NCBI RefSeq assembly: GCF_964340395.1
Contig: NC_135570.1
Location: forward strand, 14,939,322-15,003,321
Reading direction: 5' to 3'
DNA from: Glandiceps talaboti
Taxonomy: Eukaryota > Hemichordata > Enteropneusta > Spengelidae
DNA length: 64,000 nucleotides
Made by a program: the position numbers and the translations under genes. Shown here piece after piece: positions 27,626 through 39,734 of the stretch. Below the pieces are notes generated by a model, which worked only from the letters and a program-made list of their open reading frames with translations, ran no database searches and was not told the DNA's origin. Within the stretch, counting starts at the first letter, position 1. Every line of letters starts with the position of its first letter.

Positions 27626-28024
27626 TGTTAGACTCAATCTGATTAAAATCTGATGTGGTGAAAGCGGCTAGATACCTTTGTTTATTTCTGTTTCCATTGT
27701 TTTGTTCCGAGTGATCGCCGCCTTCCCACATCTGAACCTGTGTAATAGACAATCGCGTTTGAATCTCGCGCTTTCGATTGGCCAATCAGGATGAGGGTTA
27801 CGTTGGCAGCTGCACACACTGGAGAAATTGAAGCGTGCTGATTGGTTGTGAAAACCTTACAATATTGTCGACATTCAATGGGATTGCCTATTACACTGGT
27901 TCAGATGTGGGAAGGCGGCGATCACTCGGAACAAAACAAACAATACAAAACGATGAAAACAGAGGTAAATAAAGGCATCTAGCTGCTTTCACCACATCAG
28001 ATTTTAATCAGATTGTGTTAGACT
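27626..28024. mobile_element. 381-bp foldback MITE with perfect 9-bp target duplication
   Basis: TGTTAGACT occurs at 27626-27634 and 28016-28024, directly flanking inverted ends CAATCTGATTAAAATC. The arms continue as inverted repeats for about 150 bp (GATGTGGTGAAAGC, GTTCCGAGTGATCGCCGCC, TTCCCACATCTGAACC and their complements). The 9-bp duplication and long TIRs suggest a Mutator-like non-autonomous element. It has no coding capacity. Confidence 0.93.
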
Positions 28025-28249
28025 GTATGTAAGAAGGGTCACCAAGGCTGGCTATATCCAATCAGATTTGTGTTCTTAAACAGTTGATGACAGTAAAGTA
28101 TTTTTCTATCAATTATTTGGTAAAATACAAAAATATTCACTTGGACTGACTAAATAAGAGTCTAACCTACTTCTTAGTGTGACCTGTGTTAGTGAGAGTC
28201 TGACATATACACTTATGTATGATTAATTATTTGACCAGAGTGTAGTAGT

Positions 28250-28545
28250 AAGTTAGTAGGTAAATTCTACCTCAGTTTCAAGTCACTGTACCAGTGTGTC
28301 GTACCAGTACTTTTCGTGTTAAAGGGCAGTAAAAAGGTAAAATCTACCTGAGTTCTTCCAGTCAATTTACCAGGGTTCCCTACCAGTGTTTTTGTTAAGG
28401 GCAGTATAAAGGTCAAATCTACCTGAGTTCTTCCCAGTCAGTTTACCAGGGTTCCCTGCCAGTGTTTTTGTTAAGGGGCTGTAAGAAGGTAAAATCTACC
28501 TGAGTTCCTCCAGTCAATTTACCAGGGTTCTCTAACTAAATTATG
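28250..28545. repeat. ~76-bp tandem repeat, four copies (GGTAAAATCTACCTGAG)
   Basis: GGTAAAATCTACCTGAGTTC-type starts at 28259, 28336, 28411 and 28488, each followed by TTTACCAGGGTTCCCT and TTTTTGTTAAGG. Similar words occur singly elsewhere (about 2600, 8460, 22270). Confidence 0.9.
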
Positions 28546-29478
28546 GTGCAGTGTTTTCAAAACTATGCCATATATGTTTTCTTTGTAAACTGCACAGTGC
28601 ACTTTTGATGCTTGACATTTTGTATTAGAGTTACATTTTTCAAAGAATTGATGACAGTAAAGTAACATCTTTCTTATTGCCTCACTCTGTAGGATGGTAA
28701 CTGTTTATCGGCTTAAAACGTGCTAAAAGGTGGACAAGGTCAAAATAGTTGTTGCTTCCGTGTACCATGAATTATGGTTGAAATATTGTATATGGTATAT
28801 GTGTGTTCATAAATGTCATACATGAGGGTAACAATAGACACTTAATGTCATTTTGGAATGACTAAAATTCCACATAACAAAACCAGTACTATAAATACCA
28901 AAGGATTACTATGTTATTGATTAGTTAATATACATAAATTCATTGAAAGGCTATGTCCGTTCTCTATTAAAACATACTTAAAATAACAGGTTTATGTCTG
29001 GTTGCCAGGAAAAAATGTCAGCTGTTAATATTCGCATAACGTTGATTGCACAGTATTATTAAAACATTTAGTTAAGTGATATATTTAAAATTTGCATAAT
29101 CAACACTTCTTGATGTTTTTGAGCTTTGTACAACTTTACTCGCAACAGTGAAATTTCTCAACTTTTCAAAATAAATACTTTGATAAAATAGCTTGCTGTA
29201 GCTTCAGGAATTTTATGTGTAGTATTAGATGAAAATGTCTGCTCATACAGTCGAAAAATTTCTTGGAAGCGAATCAAATTTTCAAATTTTTGCCTGAAAC
29301 CTCATCAGCATCATCAGGAGTATACTACTCTGCATAGAAATTTTCATTCCAAAGTAGGAACCCAGATTCCATGAACATTCATTCCCACAGGAATTTTATG
29401 CTTCTAGTTAGACGCAGTCTTGTACATAGATGTACAAGAATGAAGCTGTAAAAACTTGAAAAACAAGATTACATTTTC

Positions 29479-29776
29479 CGGCATTTCAGCAGTCATAATG
29501 GTCACCATTTTTTTTATAGCAGTTGTCTCGGATTGTCATTCGCTTTCAGCCGTTCTGATTGCCACTATTTTTCAGCATTAGTGATTGTCATTTTTTAACA
29601 GTCGTGAATCTTTAGAACTGTCAGATTCGGCATTTCAGCAGTCATAATGGCCACCATTTTTTTATAGCGGTTGTCTCGGATTGTCATTTGCTTTCAGCCG
29701 TTCTGATTGCCACTATTTTTCAGCATTAGTGATTGTCATTTTTTAACAGTCGTGAATCTTTAGAACTGTCAGATTG
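29479..29776. repeat. 149-bp direct duplication
   Basis: Two almost identical consecutive copies starting CGGCATTTCAGCAGTCATAA at 29479 and 29628. They differ at only a few bases, indicating a recent duplication. Confidence 0.97.
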
Positions 29777-30001
29777 CTTATAAAGAGAGTTCAAATAGAC
29801 TGCTGCACTTTTAGTTCATGATGAATACTTCAAGTCAAATAGATACAGTTGACTGTCATTCCAGAAGCTGACTGAAAAATAACTTTTTGTGTGTTATGTG
29901 AGGAATCTATATATTGTAGAAGGAGTTCAGTATGTAATCAATGTGAAAATATGCAATAGGTCCTGTCTAACCAAGCTAATAGTGTTTTCAGCATGTACAT
30001 G

Positions 30002-30676
30002 TACTTTAACTGTCATCCAGGCCTGTTATTTCAAAATATACTTTAACTCACACCCAGGCCTGTTATTTCAAAATATACTTTAACTGTCATCCAGGCCTGT
30101 TATTTCAAAATATACTTTAACTCACATCCAGGCCTGTTATTTCAAAATATACTTTAACTCACACCCAGGCCTGTTATTTCAAAATATATTTTAACGCACA
30201 TCCAGGCCTGTTATTTCTAAATATACTTTAACTCACACCCAGACCTGTTATTTCAAAATATACTTTAACTCACATCCAGACCTGTTATTTCTAAATATAC
30301 TTTAACTCACACCCAGACCTGTTATTTCAAAATATACTTTAACTCACACCCAGACCTGTTATTTCAAAATATACTTTAACTCACACCCAGACCTGTTATT
30401 TCAAAATATACTTTAACTCACATCCAGACCTGTTATTTCAAAATATACTTTAACTCACACCCAGACCTGTTATTTCAAAATATACTTTAACTCACACCCA
30501 GGCCTGTTATTTCAAAATATACTTTAACTCACATCCAGACCTGTTATTTCTAAATATACTTTAACTCACATCCAGACCTGTTATTTCAAAATATACTTTA
30601 ACTCACACCCAGACCTGTTATTTCTAAATATACTTTAACTCACATCCGGGCCTGTTATTTCTAAATATACTTTAAC
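30002..30676. repeat. 37-bp minisatellite, about 18 copies
   Basis: Units contain ACTTTAACTCACACCCAGGC and CTGTTATTTCAAAATAT. Variants (CATCCAG, TTTCTAAAT, CCAGACC) form blocks. Confidence 0.98.
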
Positions 30677-33534
30677 TTATGTCAAAATCAAGACAGATCA
30701 GATTTGCCTGAAATGCTACACAAGTCAGTCAGTCTAAACTATACTATAACTCATACCCATAGCATACCATACTACTACCTATCTCATTAAACAGCCTACA
30801 CATAAATGTTCACATGATATGCAAACATCAATCAAATAACCTATAGTTGCCATCATGTTTCCCCACCATGATTCTTTGAATAAAAATTCTATTATACATG
30901 TACGATTTTGATTTGTTTCAATATGTATTCTGACAAAGTTGTAGTAATAAAAATTTATGGGACTGTTCTCAGAAAACATTGTTGAAAAGTATATCAAAAA
31001 TACATGTGGTGTATCAACATTTTATCATCAAAAATATGATTTGTAAAGATTAATTCCACACCTGCTTGTAAATGAAGTACATGTAATATTCTAATGAGTT
31101 GTACTAGAAAATATATAACCATGTGGATGTAACCAATCAAACTCCCACTTATAAAGACATTTGATATAGCCAATCAAACTCCTGCTTACATTTGTATTTA
31201 TAAAGACATATTGTGTTTGCCTAAACTTAGCTGAAATAGAAGAACAAAATCTATCCGCATAACCTTGCGGATATAAGTTCATCAAATTTGGATGTACATG
31301 TACATATATAATGGCAGAGTCTGTTTCAAGTTATTTTATCAATAGCAACCTGTCCCCTGTGGCTATAGTGATGTTATTTGTACAGTAATGGCTTTTCTGT
31401 CATTTTGTGAGATCAATTATGGACCTTCTTGGTCACATAGGCCAAGATTAAACTAAATTACAAAAATGTATGTAGTTTACCTTGTGAGCATTTGTGTCTT
31501 TTCAATAACCTTTAGGATTCAAACCTAAGGTTGAGCATGTTGTGTGCAGTCAATTTTTGCGCAGTCGATTTTTTTTGTAGTTTGGATCCAAGATGGCTGC
31601 CATCAAATAACAAGTTCCTCATATCAAGATGGCTCCCATCTAACAACAAACATGGTTTTTCTTTGCCATACACTAGTAAATTGCATCAATTTTCCATCAC
31701 AGTTTCATTTGAAAGCGATCAGAAATAAAATGGTGTGATAGTCTATCATAACCAGGTATTGTTTGTTTGGCTATTTTTGAGTGGTGCAGTTCTGTAATAC
31801 AAACTGTATCTAATAATTCATAGTGATCAACTGTTTGATGCATTTTGAAAAAATGAGATTAACTGTTAGATGCATTCTGAAAAAAAATTAATGTTCTTTG
31901 TCCTTTTTCACCAACTTGAATAATCATATAGTACTAGTAAAGGTATCAATAAAGATTGATATTTGTGCAATGTTTGATTGCCATGTAAATGTTACCAAAA
32001 TATAACAACAATTTTATATTTGTTGATGTTCATAGTTGCATGATTTTTTCCATATTTTATAGACATCTGTTAATAAAGTGATATTTAAGTTCACCATCAT
32101 ATTTGCAGTTATTGATAATGAACACTTTTCTCCAGGCTGAATATTTATAACTAATCTCACAGTTACAATGTAGTAGGAGTAGTTTTCCACCTAAAAAGGT
32201 ATTTTTTTTAAAATTGTAGAGTAAAGGAAATCTGTGCATGTAGTAATGTTTTTACTAATCAATACAAAACGACGTTAAGGGATGTATTTATCCTTTCCCA
32301 TAACTATCCCTCACTGCCTAGCTGAATCATAAAAAATATACATGATAATATATCAAATATACAGTTGGTTCACTTTTCTTTAATTTCTTAAAGACATATT
32401 TATACCTCAATTTAATTGTAAAATATATAGGACACTTTTTTGGCAAATATTTATTACGTTGTCCATGGTGAACTAAGTCAGTACTTTACTGTATCACTGA
32501 TTCATGTCACATGATTTAGCTAAAATATTCGTCAAATTGTAAAAATCCTGTCAGCTTGTGCAGGTGTGTGTCTGAGGAATCTGTGCGTCTAAACCAAAAA
32601 TACAAACAACGTACAAGTCGTAGTTCGACGTACAAGTCGTAGTCCGTCACTTGTGAAGGAAAGTCAGGGTCACTACCTTCTCATATAACACTTCTCTAAT
32701 CTTACACTGATTAAACTAATAAGCGACATTCTGTTCATGACTTTAAAGATTACACTCGATGTAAGTGAGTGTAAAGTCCACCTTGGAAGTAAGGCTAGGA
32801 TGATGAAGTCGTCATGACAACAGGATTGCGCTGTAGGATTCGATGATGGGAGTCCTCATCATCAATAAGATCTTTGTCTAGTAGTTGCCATCATACAAAC
32901 ACATTAATGCATTTGATGACCCTATTGTGTGCGTTCCACTTAAATACCAAATGTCATGTAACCATACCGACCAAGCTCAGCCATGATCTCGTCATGATAA
33001 GAAACTAATATATTAAAGGTGCTGTCACAACTCTGTAGGTCTCACAAGAATGAAGCCAGAAATTCTAGAATTACAAAATTTAGTTGAGATTATTAATTTT
33101 AGAAAAGTGTTTCTGTTAATCTTTAACTTCAGACATTATTTTCATTTTAATATGGTTTGTATTCAAGTTGATTCGAGCTTAGAAGTAAATATCAAATTAT
33201 CCATGTAGTATGGATGGAATAGCTACATTCCTAATGCCAATGCCAATATTTGGGTTATCCCTAAACATTATATCATCTCATCATTCATTCACTTAGTTTT
33301 TATCTTAAAACCACAGACCCCTTTACCGAATATCAGGCTGTGTTATTTTTCATTGTGCTAGTGGGAAAATGTGTTCTTTGTTGCGAGCATGTGATTTAAT
33401 TTGATTATAAGTTGGATGTGAGGCTATAGATGTATAACATTTACTAATGATGATTTAAAATGTTTAGATATTAAATTAGTATAAAGATTAACAAGTCACT
33501 CTGGATATGAAAGAAAAATAAGACGAACACCCAT

Positions 33535-33605
33535 ACATGCATACATACGCACGTACGCACGCACACACACACGCATGCACGCACGCATGCACACACACAC
33601 GCATT
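33535..33605. repeat. CA/CG-rich alternating purine-pyrimidine tract
   Basis: Mixed ACGC, ACAC and ATGC tetranucleotides over about 70 bp. Alternating purine-pyrimidine sequence of this kind can adopt Z-DNA. Confidence 0.85.
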
Positions 33606-34479
33606 CAGATCTGGTCCACATTCTTTTAATTTGGAAAGTTTTTTTGCACTATTTTCATGTAGTGTATGCTTTTAGGTTGCAGCAGAGGAAAACTATATAA
33701 AAAATAAAATTTGATTTTTACCAACACAAGTATTTTACATGGAATTCTGTGTTCATTGTTGATAACAATGGAGTCAATTATGCACTGGAAATAAAACACA
33801 ATACAAGTTGCTATACTCAAGAATTGAACTATTAGCCATGATGACTCAAGTGGTAATGAGGAGTGTGCAGAAAGAGATTTTAATGAAATAAGATTAAAAA
33901 ACATGAGATCAGATGTGTAGAGAGAGAGTGAGAATCCCTCCCAGCAGATAATGATTCACTATTTAGCAGACAATACGTCAAAGTGTGATGAGTATGTGGA
34001 CAATGAATGCCAATTAGCTGAAAATATGTCAAAAGTGACGATATTTGTTAATGTCACAAAAGCATAGTAATTAGACATCCTGTATGAAATATGTCAAATT
34101 ATGATGTAGAGATAGTGATGTCTTATGAAATATCAGAATTATGACTTGAGTATTGATAATGAATATATAATTTTCACGTATCACATACAAAAAAAATTAT
34201 TTTTGAGTTTTTAGAATTTTTTCAAAATTATAACATTGGTTTCAGAAATGAATGTACAATTATGATCTTAAGGCATCAGAATGAAAGAACTTTGAGTATT
34301 TTCAGAATTAATATGGTTTAGTCAGAACGATAGTATGTAAGCATAAGGAACATACAGCCAGCATTTTGATTTTGAGATTTCAAATATATTGGCAGAATCA
34401 TGGTGTGGGTGTTAGAATTGTTTATGATATAAATAATATATATTTGAGTTTTTATAAATATTTGTAGAAATATGATGTA

Positions 34480-34920
34480 TGGAAAATATACACCGGAATT
34501 TTTATGCACAGGTGTTTGAAACATTGAATGAATTTTAATGTACTATGCTAATAAGGGGGGAGAAATATACATAGAATTTTATGAACAGGTGTTTGAAACA
34601 TTGAATGAATTTTAATGTACTATGCTAATAAGGGGGGAGAAATATACATAGAATTTTTATGAACAGGTGTTTGAAACATTGATTGAATTTTAATGTACTA
34701 TGCTTGTAAATAGGAAATTTATTATATTTGCTATGGACAGGTGTTTGAAACATTCAATGAATTCAAATATACGGATGTGAATTAATTTTTATGCACAGGT
34801 TTTTAAAAAACATTCAATAAATTTAAATGTATGCATGTCAGAAGTGTAATTTCTGTGCACTGGTGTTTGAAATATTCAATGAATTCAAATGAATTGTGAG
34901 AAATGTGAATTAGAATCAGA
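34480..34920. repeat. Degenerate 58-78 bp tandem repeat
   Basis: CAGGTGTTTGAAACATTGAATGA recurs near 34509, 34586, 34664, 34738, 34796 and 34860. Neighbouring units at the left are almost identical (AATAAGGGGGGAGAAATATA), while those to the right are diverged. Confidence 0.85.
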
Positions 34921-35125
34921 AAACACTGACTTTTGCACAGATGAACTTTCATCATAATATGAATTATGATGGATAGGTGACAGACATATGCAGAAAACTA
35001 TGATAAAAGAGTATTACATTAAATATGCATGTAAAGTTAAGATGTATGCAGTATACAAAATTAAGAATCTTAGATGTATTGTATATTTAAGCAATAAACC
35101 AACCCCTGGGGATGGTATACCAAGA

Positions 35126-35197
35126 GGTTTTGACCAGTGAACGAAATATATGCACGAGCGATAGCGAGTGCATATATTGAGTTCACTGGTCAAAACC
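35126..35197. other. 72-nt near-perfect hairpin
   Basis: Left arm GGTTTTGACCAGTGAAC-GAAATATATGCAC and right arm GTGCATATATT-GAGTTCACTGGTCAAAACC pair over 30 bp with two mismatches around the 12-nt loop GAGCGATAGCGA. It lies about 500 bp before the first CaMKII exon. It could be a compact foldback element or a pre-miRNA-sized stem-loop. Nothing in the sequence proves transcription or processing. Confidence 0.7.
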
Positions 35198-35703
35198 GAG
35201 GGTGTATAACGGACTACAATGTTCATAGACGAACAGTAAACATCAAAATTTGGACGTGTGCCAACTATGCATTATCGCTCATTTTAGATGCGCTAGTTTG
35301 ATGTCTAGACCAATCAGATATCTTGATTTGCGCCATCAATATACTGGTATAATATAATATCATATACTGGTACCTATAGTTTCAATGATGAACCAGGGAC
35401 ATAATTTGTAAGAGTGAGTGTTTCATAGACTCTCCATGGGGTCAGAGTTACAAATTAAAATGTCTGCTCACAGAGTCAACAAATCATGGAAGTGATTCTG
35501 TGTGAATCTTCTTGCACATTTTGTGCCCCTAACAAGATAATACACCCCTGACAAGGTATCAGTAAAAATTTTGGATTTACTACCAAAGATTGTTGACTCT
35601 GTGAATAGAAATTTGTAGTCATAATTTTATGACCATTGATAGGGAATTATTAAAGATGGATAATAAATATACTTATGATATGTCTTATTTTGTTCTTTTC
35701 TAG

Positions 35704-35758
35704 TTCGACTCCATGATAGTATCGCTGAAGAAGGATTTCATTATCTTGTCTTTGATTT
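35704..35758 (+). CDS. CAMK2: CaMKII kinase-domain exon (RLHDSI...), partial gene
   Basis: First recognisable coding exon. It begins after a TTTTCTAG acceptor and ends at GATTT|GTAAGT. The two leading bases (TT) complete a Val codon started in an upstream exon. The reading then runs RLHDSIAEEGFHYLVFDL, which matches the CaMKII strand-hinge segment that follows the ATP-binding lobe and carries the hinge (FDL). Its length of 55 nt and its border phases (entry after one base of a codon, exit after two) fit the conserved CaMKII exon structure as I know it. CaMKII is a cytosolic and postsynaptic Ser/Thr kinase activated by Ca2+/calmodulin. The preceding exons, which should encode the glycine loop and catalytic Lys, were not found in the 35.7 kb upstream, so the gene is 5'-partial here. 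Confidence 0.95.
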
Positions 35759-35929
35759 GTAAGTATTAGTTTTCTCATTTCCATACACACACTTAAAATG
35801 TTTTGAAATACAGCTATACGAAATGTAATCATATTCCTGGTTTCCTGTGTTCCACTTTCATTTGCAATTGCACCGTGGAACTTTAGTAAACATCAGTGCT
35901 TGTATTAAAAAATGGTACAGCGATGCTCA

Positions 35930-36180
35930 TGATCACTTCAAATGGAACCCTGTCCAAACATTTTTTACCTCGTATCTCTGTATTTATTACAGTGTTCTGT
36001 CCTAAAATGGAATCCTGTCCAAACTCATTCACGTCATATCTTTATATTTATTATGGTGTTCCACCCTAAAATGAGAAGTGTACAATCATAATCACTTCAA
36101 GTGGAACCCTGTCCAAACACATTTTACCTTGTATCTCTGTATTTATTATGGTGTTCCACTCAAAAATGAGAAGTGTTTAC
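35930..36180. repeat. Degenerate repeat (AACCCTGTCCAAACA ... GTGTTCCA)
   Basis: Three diverged copies of a block containing TGGAACCCTGTCCAAAC, TATCTCTGTATTTATTA and GGTGTTCCACCCTAAAATG. Confidence 0.75.
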
Positions 36181-37984
36181 ACTTTTCTCTAAGTTCTACT
36201 TTATACTGGAAAGCATGAATAATAAGTTAACCCATCTGTTCCCGGCTTTTCAGCACGCCTCTGCCATAACGTTTAATAATATTGTAGGCATGGTGAAGTA
36301 TATATATTGCAAAGATCACAACAGGAGTTACATGTACCAACACATAAGACTAACATGTCATTACATTTTACATCCCCACATCAAGCTATGATCTTTGATA
36401 GTTTATATCTTCCACAAACTGTTTCATGTCTTAGTCTGGTGTCATTACATTCTGTGAGACACATTTCAAGAGCTACTGGGCACACACCTGAAGAGACACT
36501 ATACTCGGCTTGACAAGCCATAACTATTAGATATTCAATAAAGCCTCAAATTATCAATATAACCTGCACTCTAATAACGTCCATAACCCCAAATGTTATT
36601 TCTCTCCCTTTATATCGATGGGATAAAAAAGTGCAAGGGTTCACAACATTTTTATTTTGCCCATGGCTCTTTATATTCAACAATTTGTATTGGATGATGC
36701 ATCTAATAATAATTTTATCAACATACATAGCCTGTATTCTTTTAACAATCATAACCTTAATGTTATTTCTGTTCTTCATTTCATTTGAGTACAAAACTTA
36801 TGCTAGGGTTTAATATGTATTGAGCCGTGAATGTCTTACCCAATATATGGATGTAACATCGACTTTAACAACATAGTTTGCATGTGTAACATCCTTATAA
36901 ATATATCTGCAATATTAGTAGATATAATATAACCTTTATTATTTAATATTATCTCTTTCATTTTGTTTGCATGACACGACTGTCTAGGGTGTATAACACA
37001 TCCTTAGTGGGTGCGGTGTCCTTTAGTCTTGCCAAGAGGAGAACCAGTGTACTCTCTGAACTAATTTTACTCTCTCTACTTACTCAAGTTGTGATAAACT
37101 GAATTTTATGCTCAGATGGAAACTCACAGTTTTTATCATTTTGACAAGTTACTTATTCTTAGGTGGAAACTCACAGTTTTTATCATTTTGACCAAGGGCG
37201 TACTGAGTGGTACATGATGGCTTTGACATACAGTAAAACATGATAACTTTTAGTGTACAGTGTTTAATGGAAAGGAAACTTTGTGAATTCACAATGTTTA
37301 ATAAAAACTTGATGTTGAACAAGAAAAGAGGCATTTGTGTCATTCACTTCTACCATTACGCACCTGGCATCGATCAAAACGTAGGCGGAAGTGTTGTGCA
37401 GGCCTTTGTAGGGAACCTCCATTAAATTTAGTGTCAACTCCTTGTTTTGGTATACAGAAGTAATAGAAACAGTTAACAGTATATTTAACGGAAATTGCCC
37501 AGCGCGTATATACATGTATGTCACTTCATCATTAGTAATGATCAATACCAACTCTGTACTAATAATGTGAATGTGAATGAAACTAGCTCTTTTTATGTCA
37601 TTTTAACATCCAAGTTTTTATTAAAGGTAGTGAATTCACAAGATACCCTTTCCCTATAGTTCACTATATATGCAGAACTTATGTGGTAACCTACTACATA
37701 CATAAAAGTGTTGTATTATGCTATAAACACTCAATCATACCGCCATTTCCTGGTTTTATTGAGGATATGGCCCATCAAAGTTCATGGCTTGATGTGTCAG
37801 TGTAATGGCGTATTATTCGTATATACGGTGTATTCAAACTGAGAGTAAGCAGTCATCAAAACTGGAAATTTAATGATCCACAACAAGTCATATCACTTAA
37901 ATGATATTGTCCTGATCATAGCTTCACTGAAATTTGATAGACTGGGTACGAGTTGAATTCATGTTTAGGACTTGAAATTAGCAG

Positions 37985-38620
37985 TAGTGTGGGACACATA
38001 CAATGTAGACTACTAAACATTGTATCTAGACTTGCAAATTAGCAGTAGTCCAGGGAACATAGACTTCTAAACATTGTATCTAGACTACCAAATTAGTAGT
38101 AGTCCAGGGAACATAGACTTCTAAGCATTTTATCTGGACTACCAAATTAGCAGTAGTCCAGTACACATAGACTACTAAACATTGTATCTAGACTACATAA
38201 TTAGCAGTAGTCTAGGGCACATACATGACTAAAACATTGTATCTAGACTACCAAATTAGCAGTAGTCCAGGGAACATAGACTTCTAAACATTGTATCTAG
38301 ACTACCGAATTAGCAGTAGTCCAGGGAACATAGACTTCTTAACAATGTATCTAGACTACCAAATTAGCAGTAGTCCAGGGAACATAGACTGCTAGACATT
38401 GTATCTAGACTACCAAATTAGTAGTAGTCCAGGGTACATAGACTACTAGACATTGTATCTAGACTACCAAATTAGCAGTAGCCCAGGACACATAGACTAA
38501 ACATTATATCTAGACTACCAAATTAGCAGTAGTCCAGTACACATAGACTACTAAACATTGTATCTAGACTACCAAATTAGCAGTAGTCCAGGACACATAG
38601 ACTACTAAACATTGTATCAA
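37985..38620. repeat. 54-bp minisatellite, about 12 copies
   Basis: Units contain TCTAGACTACCAAATTAGCA, GTAGTCCAGGG and ACATAGACTTCTAAACATTG, mostly 54 bp apart. Inverted single copies occur at 9478-9592. Confidence 0.95.
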
Positions 38621-38953
38621 TTTGAATGCTCCGTACTCATAATTACCGTAGAACTAGAAAATGATGTCCAGGCAACTTGGAACAGCTAGTAGCTATCTCT
38701 TTTCATTCACAGTCTATCATTACATATGTACCACAGATTATCTGCACTGTTGTACATGCATACTAGTGGTATTTACACTGCACTGTAATACCGAAAACAT
38801 TATTGCATACCTGTATGCAAATAATGGGTAAGCATGGGTAAGCAAAATGCGTTCAAACAGAAAATATGGACTTTATATCTGGAGGTTCTATGTCAAGACA
38901 ATGTGCATCTATATCATTTTTTTTTTTTTTTAAATTTTTGTTATCAATTACAG

Positions 38954-39019
38954 GGTGACAGGCGGTGAGCTGTTTGAAGATATAGTGGCTAGGGAATACT
39001 ATAGTGAGGCCGATGCTAG
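38954..39019 (+). CDS. CAMK2: CaMKII exon VTGGELFEDIVAREYYSEADA
   Basis: A 66-nt exon between CAATTACAG and AG|GTGAGT. The first base joins the previous exon's TT to complete Leu. It then encodes VTGGELFEDIVAREYYSEAD plus A and the first two bases of the next Ser codon. This is the alpha-D helix region of the kinase large lobe and is nearly identical to vertebrate and insect CaMKII. A long T-rich tract just upstream (about 38920-38945) serves as the polypyrimidine tract. No internal stop or frameshift. Confidence 0.96.
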
Positions 39020-39376
39020 GTGAGTTGGTTTGTTACTTACACAGAAATGCCACATGTGAAAGTATGTTGATGTTTAATTAAGGAAAAAAATAGTGTGTTT
39101 CCAGTTATCATTGTGCCCATTGAGTAACTTTTCTTTGAGTCTTTTCAAAATAAAAAAGTTAAATAAATATTGACTTACCTACCCTATTTTCTGAAATCAT
39201 GCTATCAGAAAGAATTTTTTATTTTATTTTGTCTTACAATTGATAATTCTCAATTATATTCGATTGTGAGTAACAACATTTAATGTTTATGTTTTCATTT
39301 ATTTCTTCTACCTCCCCATTAGTGTTGTAATTTTAGTTATACCCATCTTGCCATGTAAGACCTGTAGTGTCTGTGT

Positions 39377-39734
39377 CCAAAAAAAAGAAAAAAGAATTGT
39401 TTCTGGTCAGCGCATGGATCTTAACTTAAATACCTCGTCAATTTTTGTGTGTGTGAGTTTTGTCAGCCTATGCTGGTCTGCCGATCCAGGGGGAAACACA
39501 AAAATAACCCTCTCTACATTAATTGCTATTTCAATGAAGAAAACTGTAGCACCAATAATGAACAAGCAAATGACATCTGCCCCACATACACACTTGCTCT
39601 AAAGTACTAAATAAAAAGAACAGTAACTGCCATAAATAATAGATTAAGTGACAGGTTTGTTGAGAATTTTAAAAAAAAATTGCACCACTTTCGACAAAAT
39701 GTCCTGACCAGAAACAATTCTCTTTTTTTTTTGG
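39377..39734. mobile_element. 358-bp element with TIR AGAATTGTTTCTGGTCAG
   Basis: The ends are inverted repeats of CCAAAAAAAA followed by AGAATTGTTTCTGGTCAG (39377-39410, complement 39703-39734). The interior has no coding capacity. About 200 bp of the interior matches, in opposite orientation, 52882-53085. Confidence 0.75.

Larger units (their letters stand above)
1..35703. other. Non-coding region upstream of the first CaMKII exon in the window
   Basis: No open frame here resembles a known protein, and the longest ones are translations of simple repeats. I looked for the CaMKII glycine-loop, catalytic-Lys and LEREARICRLLKHPNIV exons and did not find them. The region is probably an intron of at least 35.7 kb, or intron plus 5' flank. 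Stretches between the listed repeats (for example 2700-4200, 5540-6900, 21070-22860, 25400-27500, 30700-33500) are AT-rich single-copy-looking sequence in which I see no gene. Confidence 0.7.
35759..38953 (+). other. CaMKII intron, 3.2 kb, containing a 54-bp tandem array
   Basis: Apart from the 54-bp array at its 3' side and a degenerate approximately 95-bp repeat at 35930-36180, I see no other structure. 36200-37980 is AT-rich with no recognisable gene. Confidence 0.85.
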
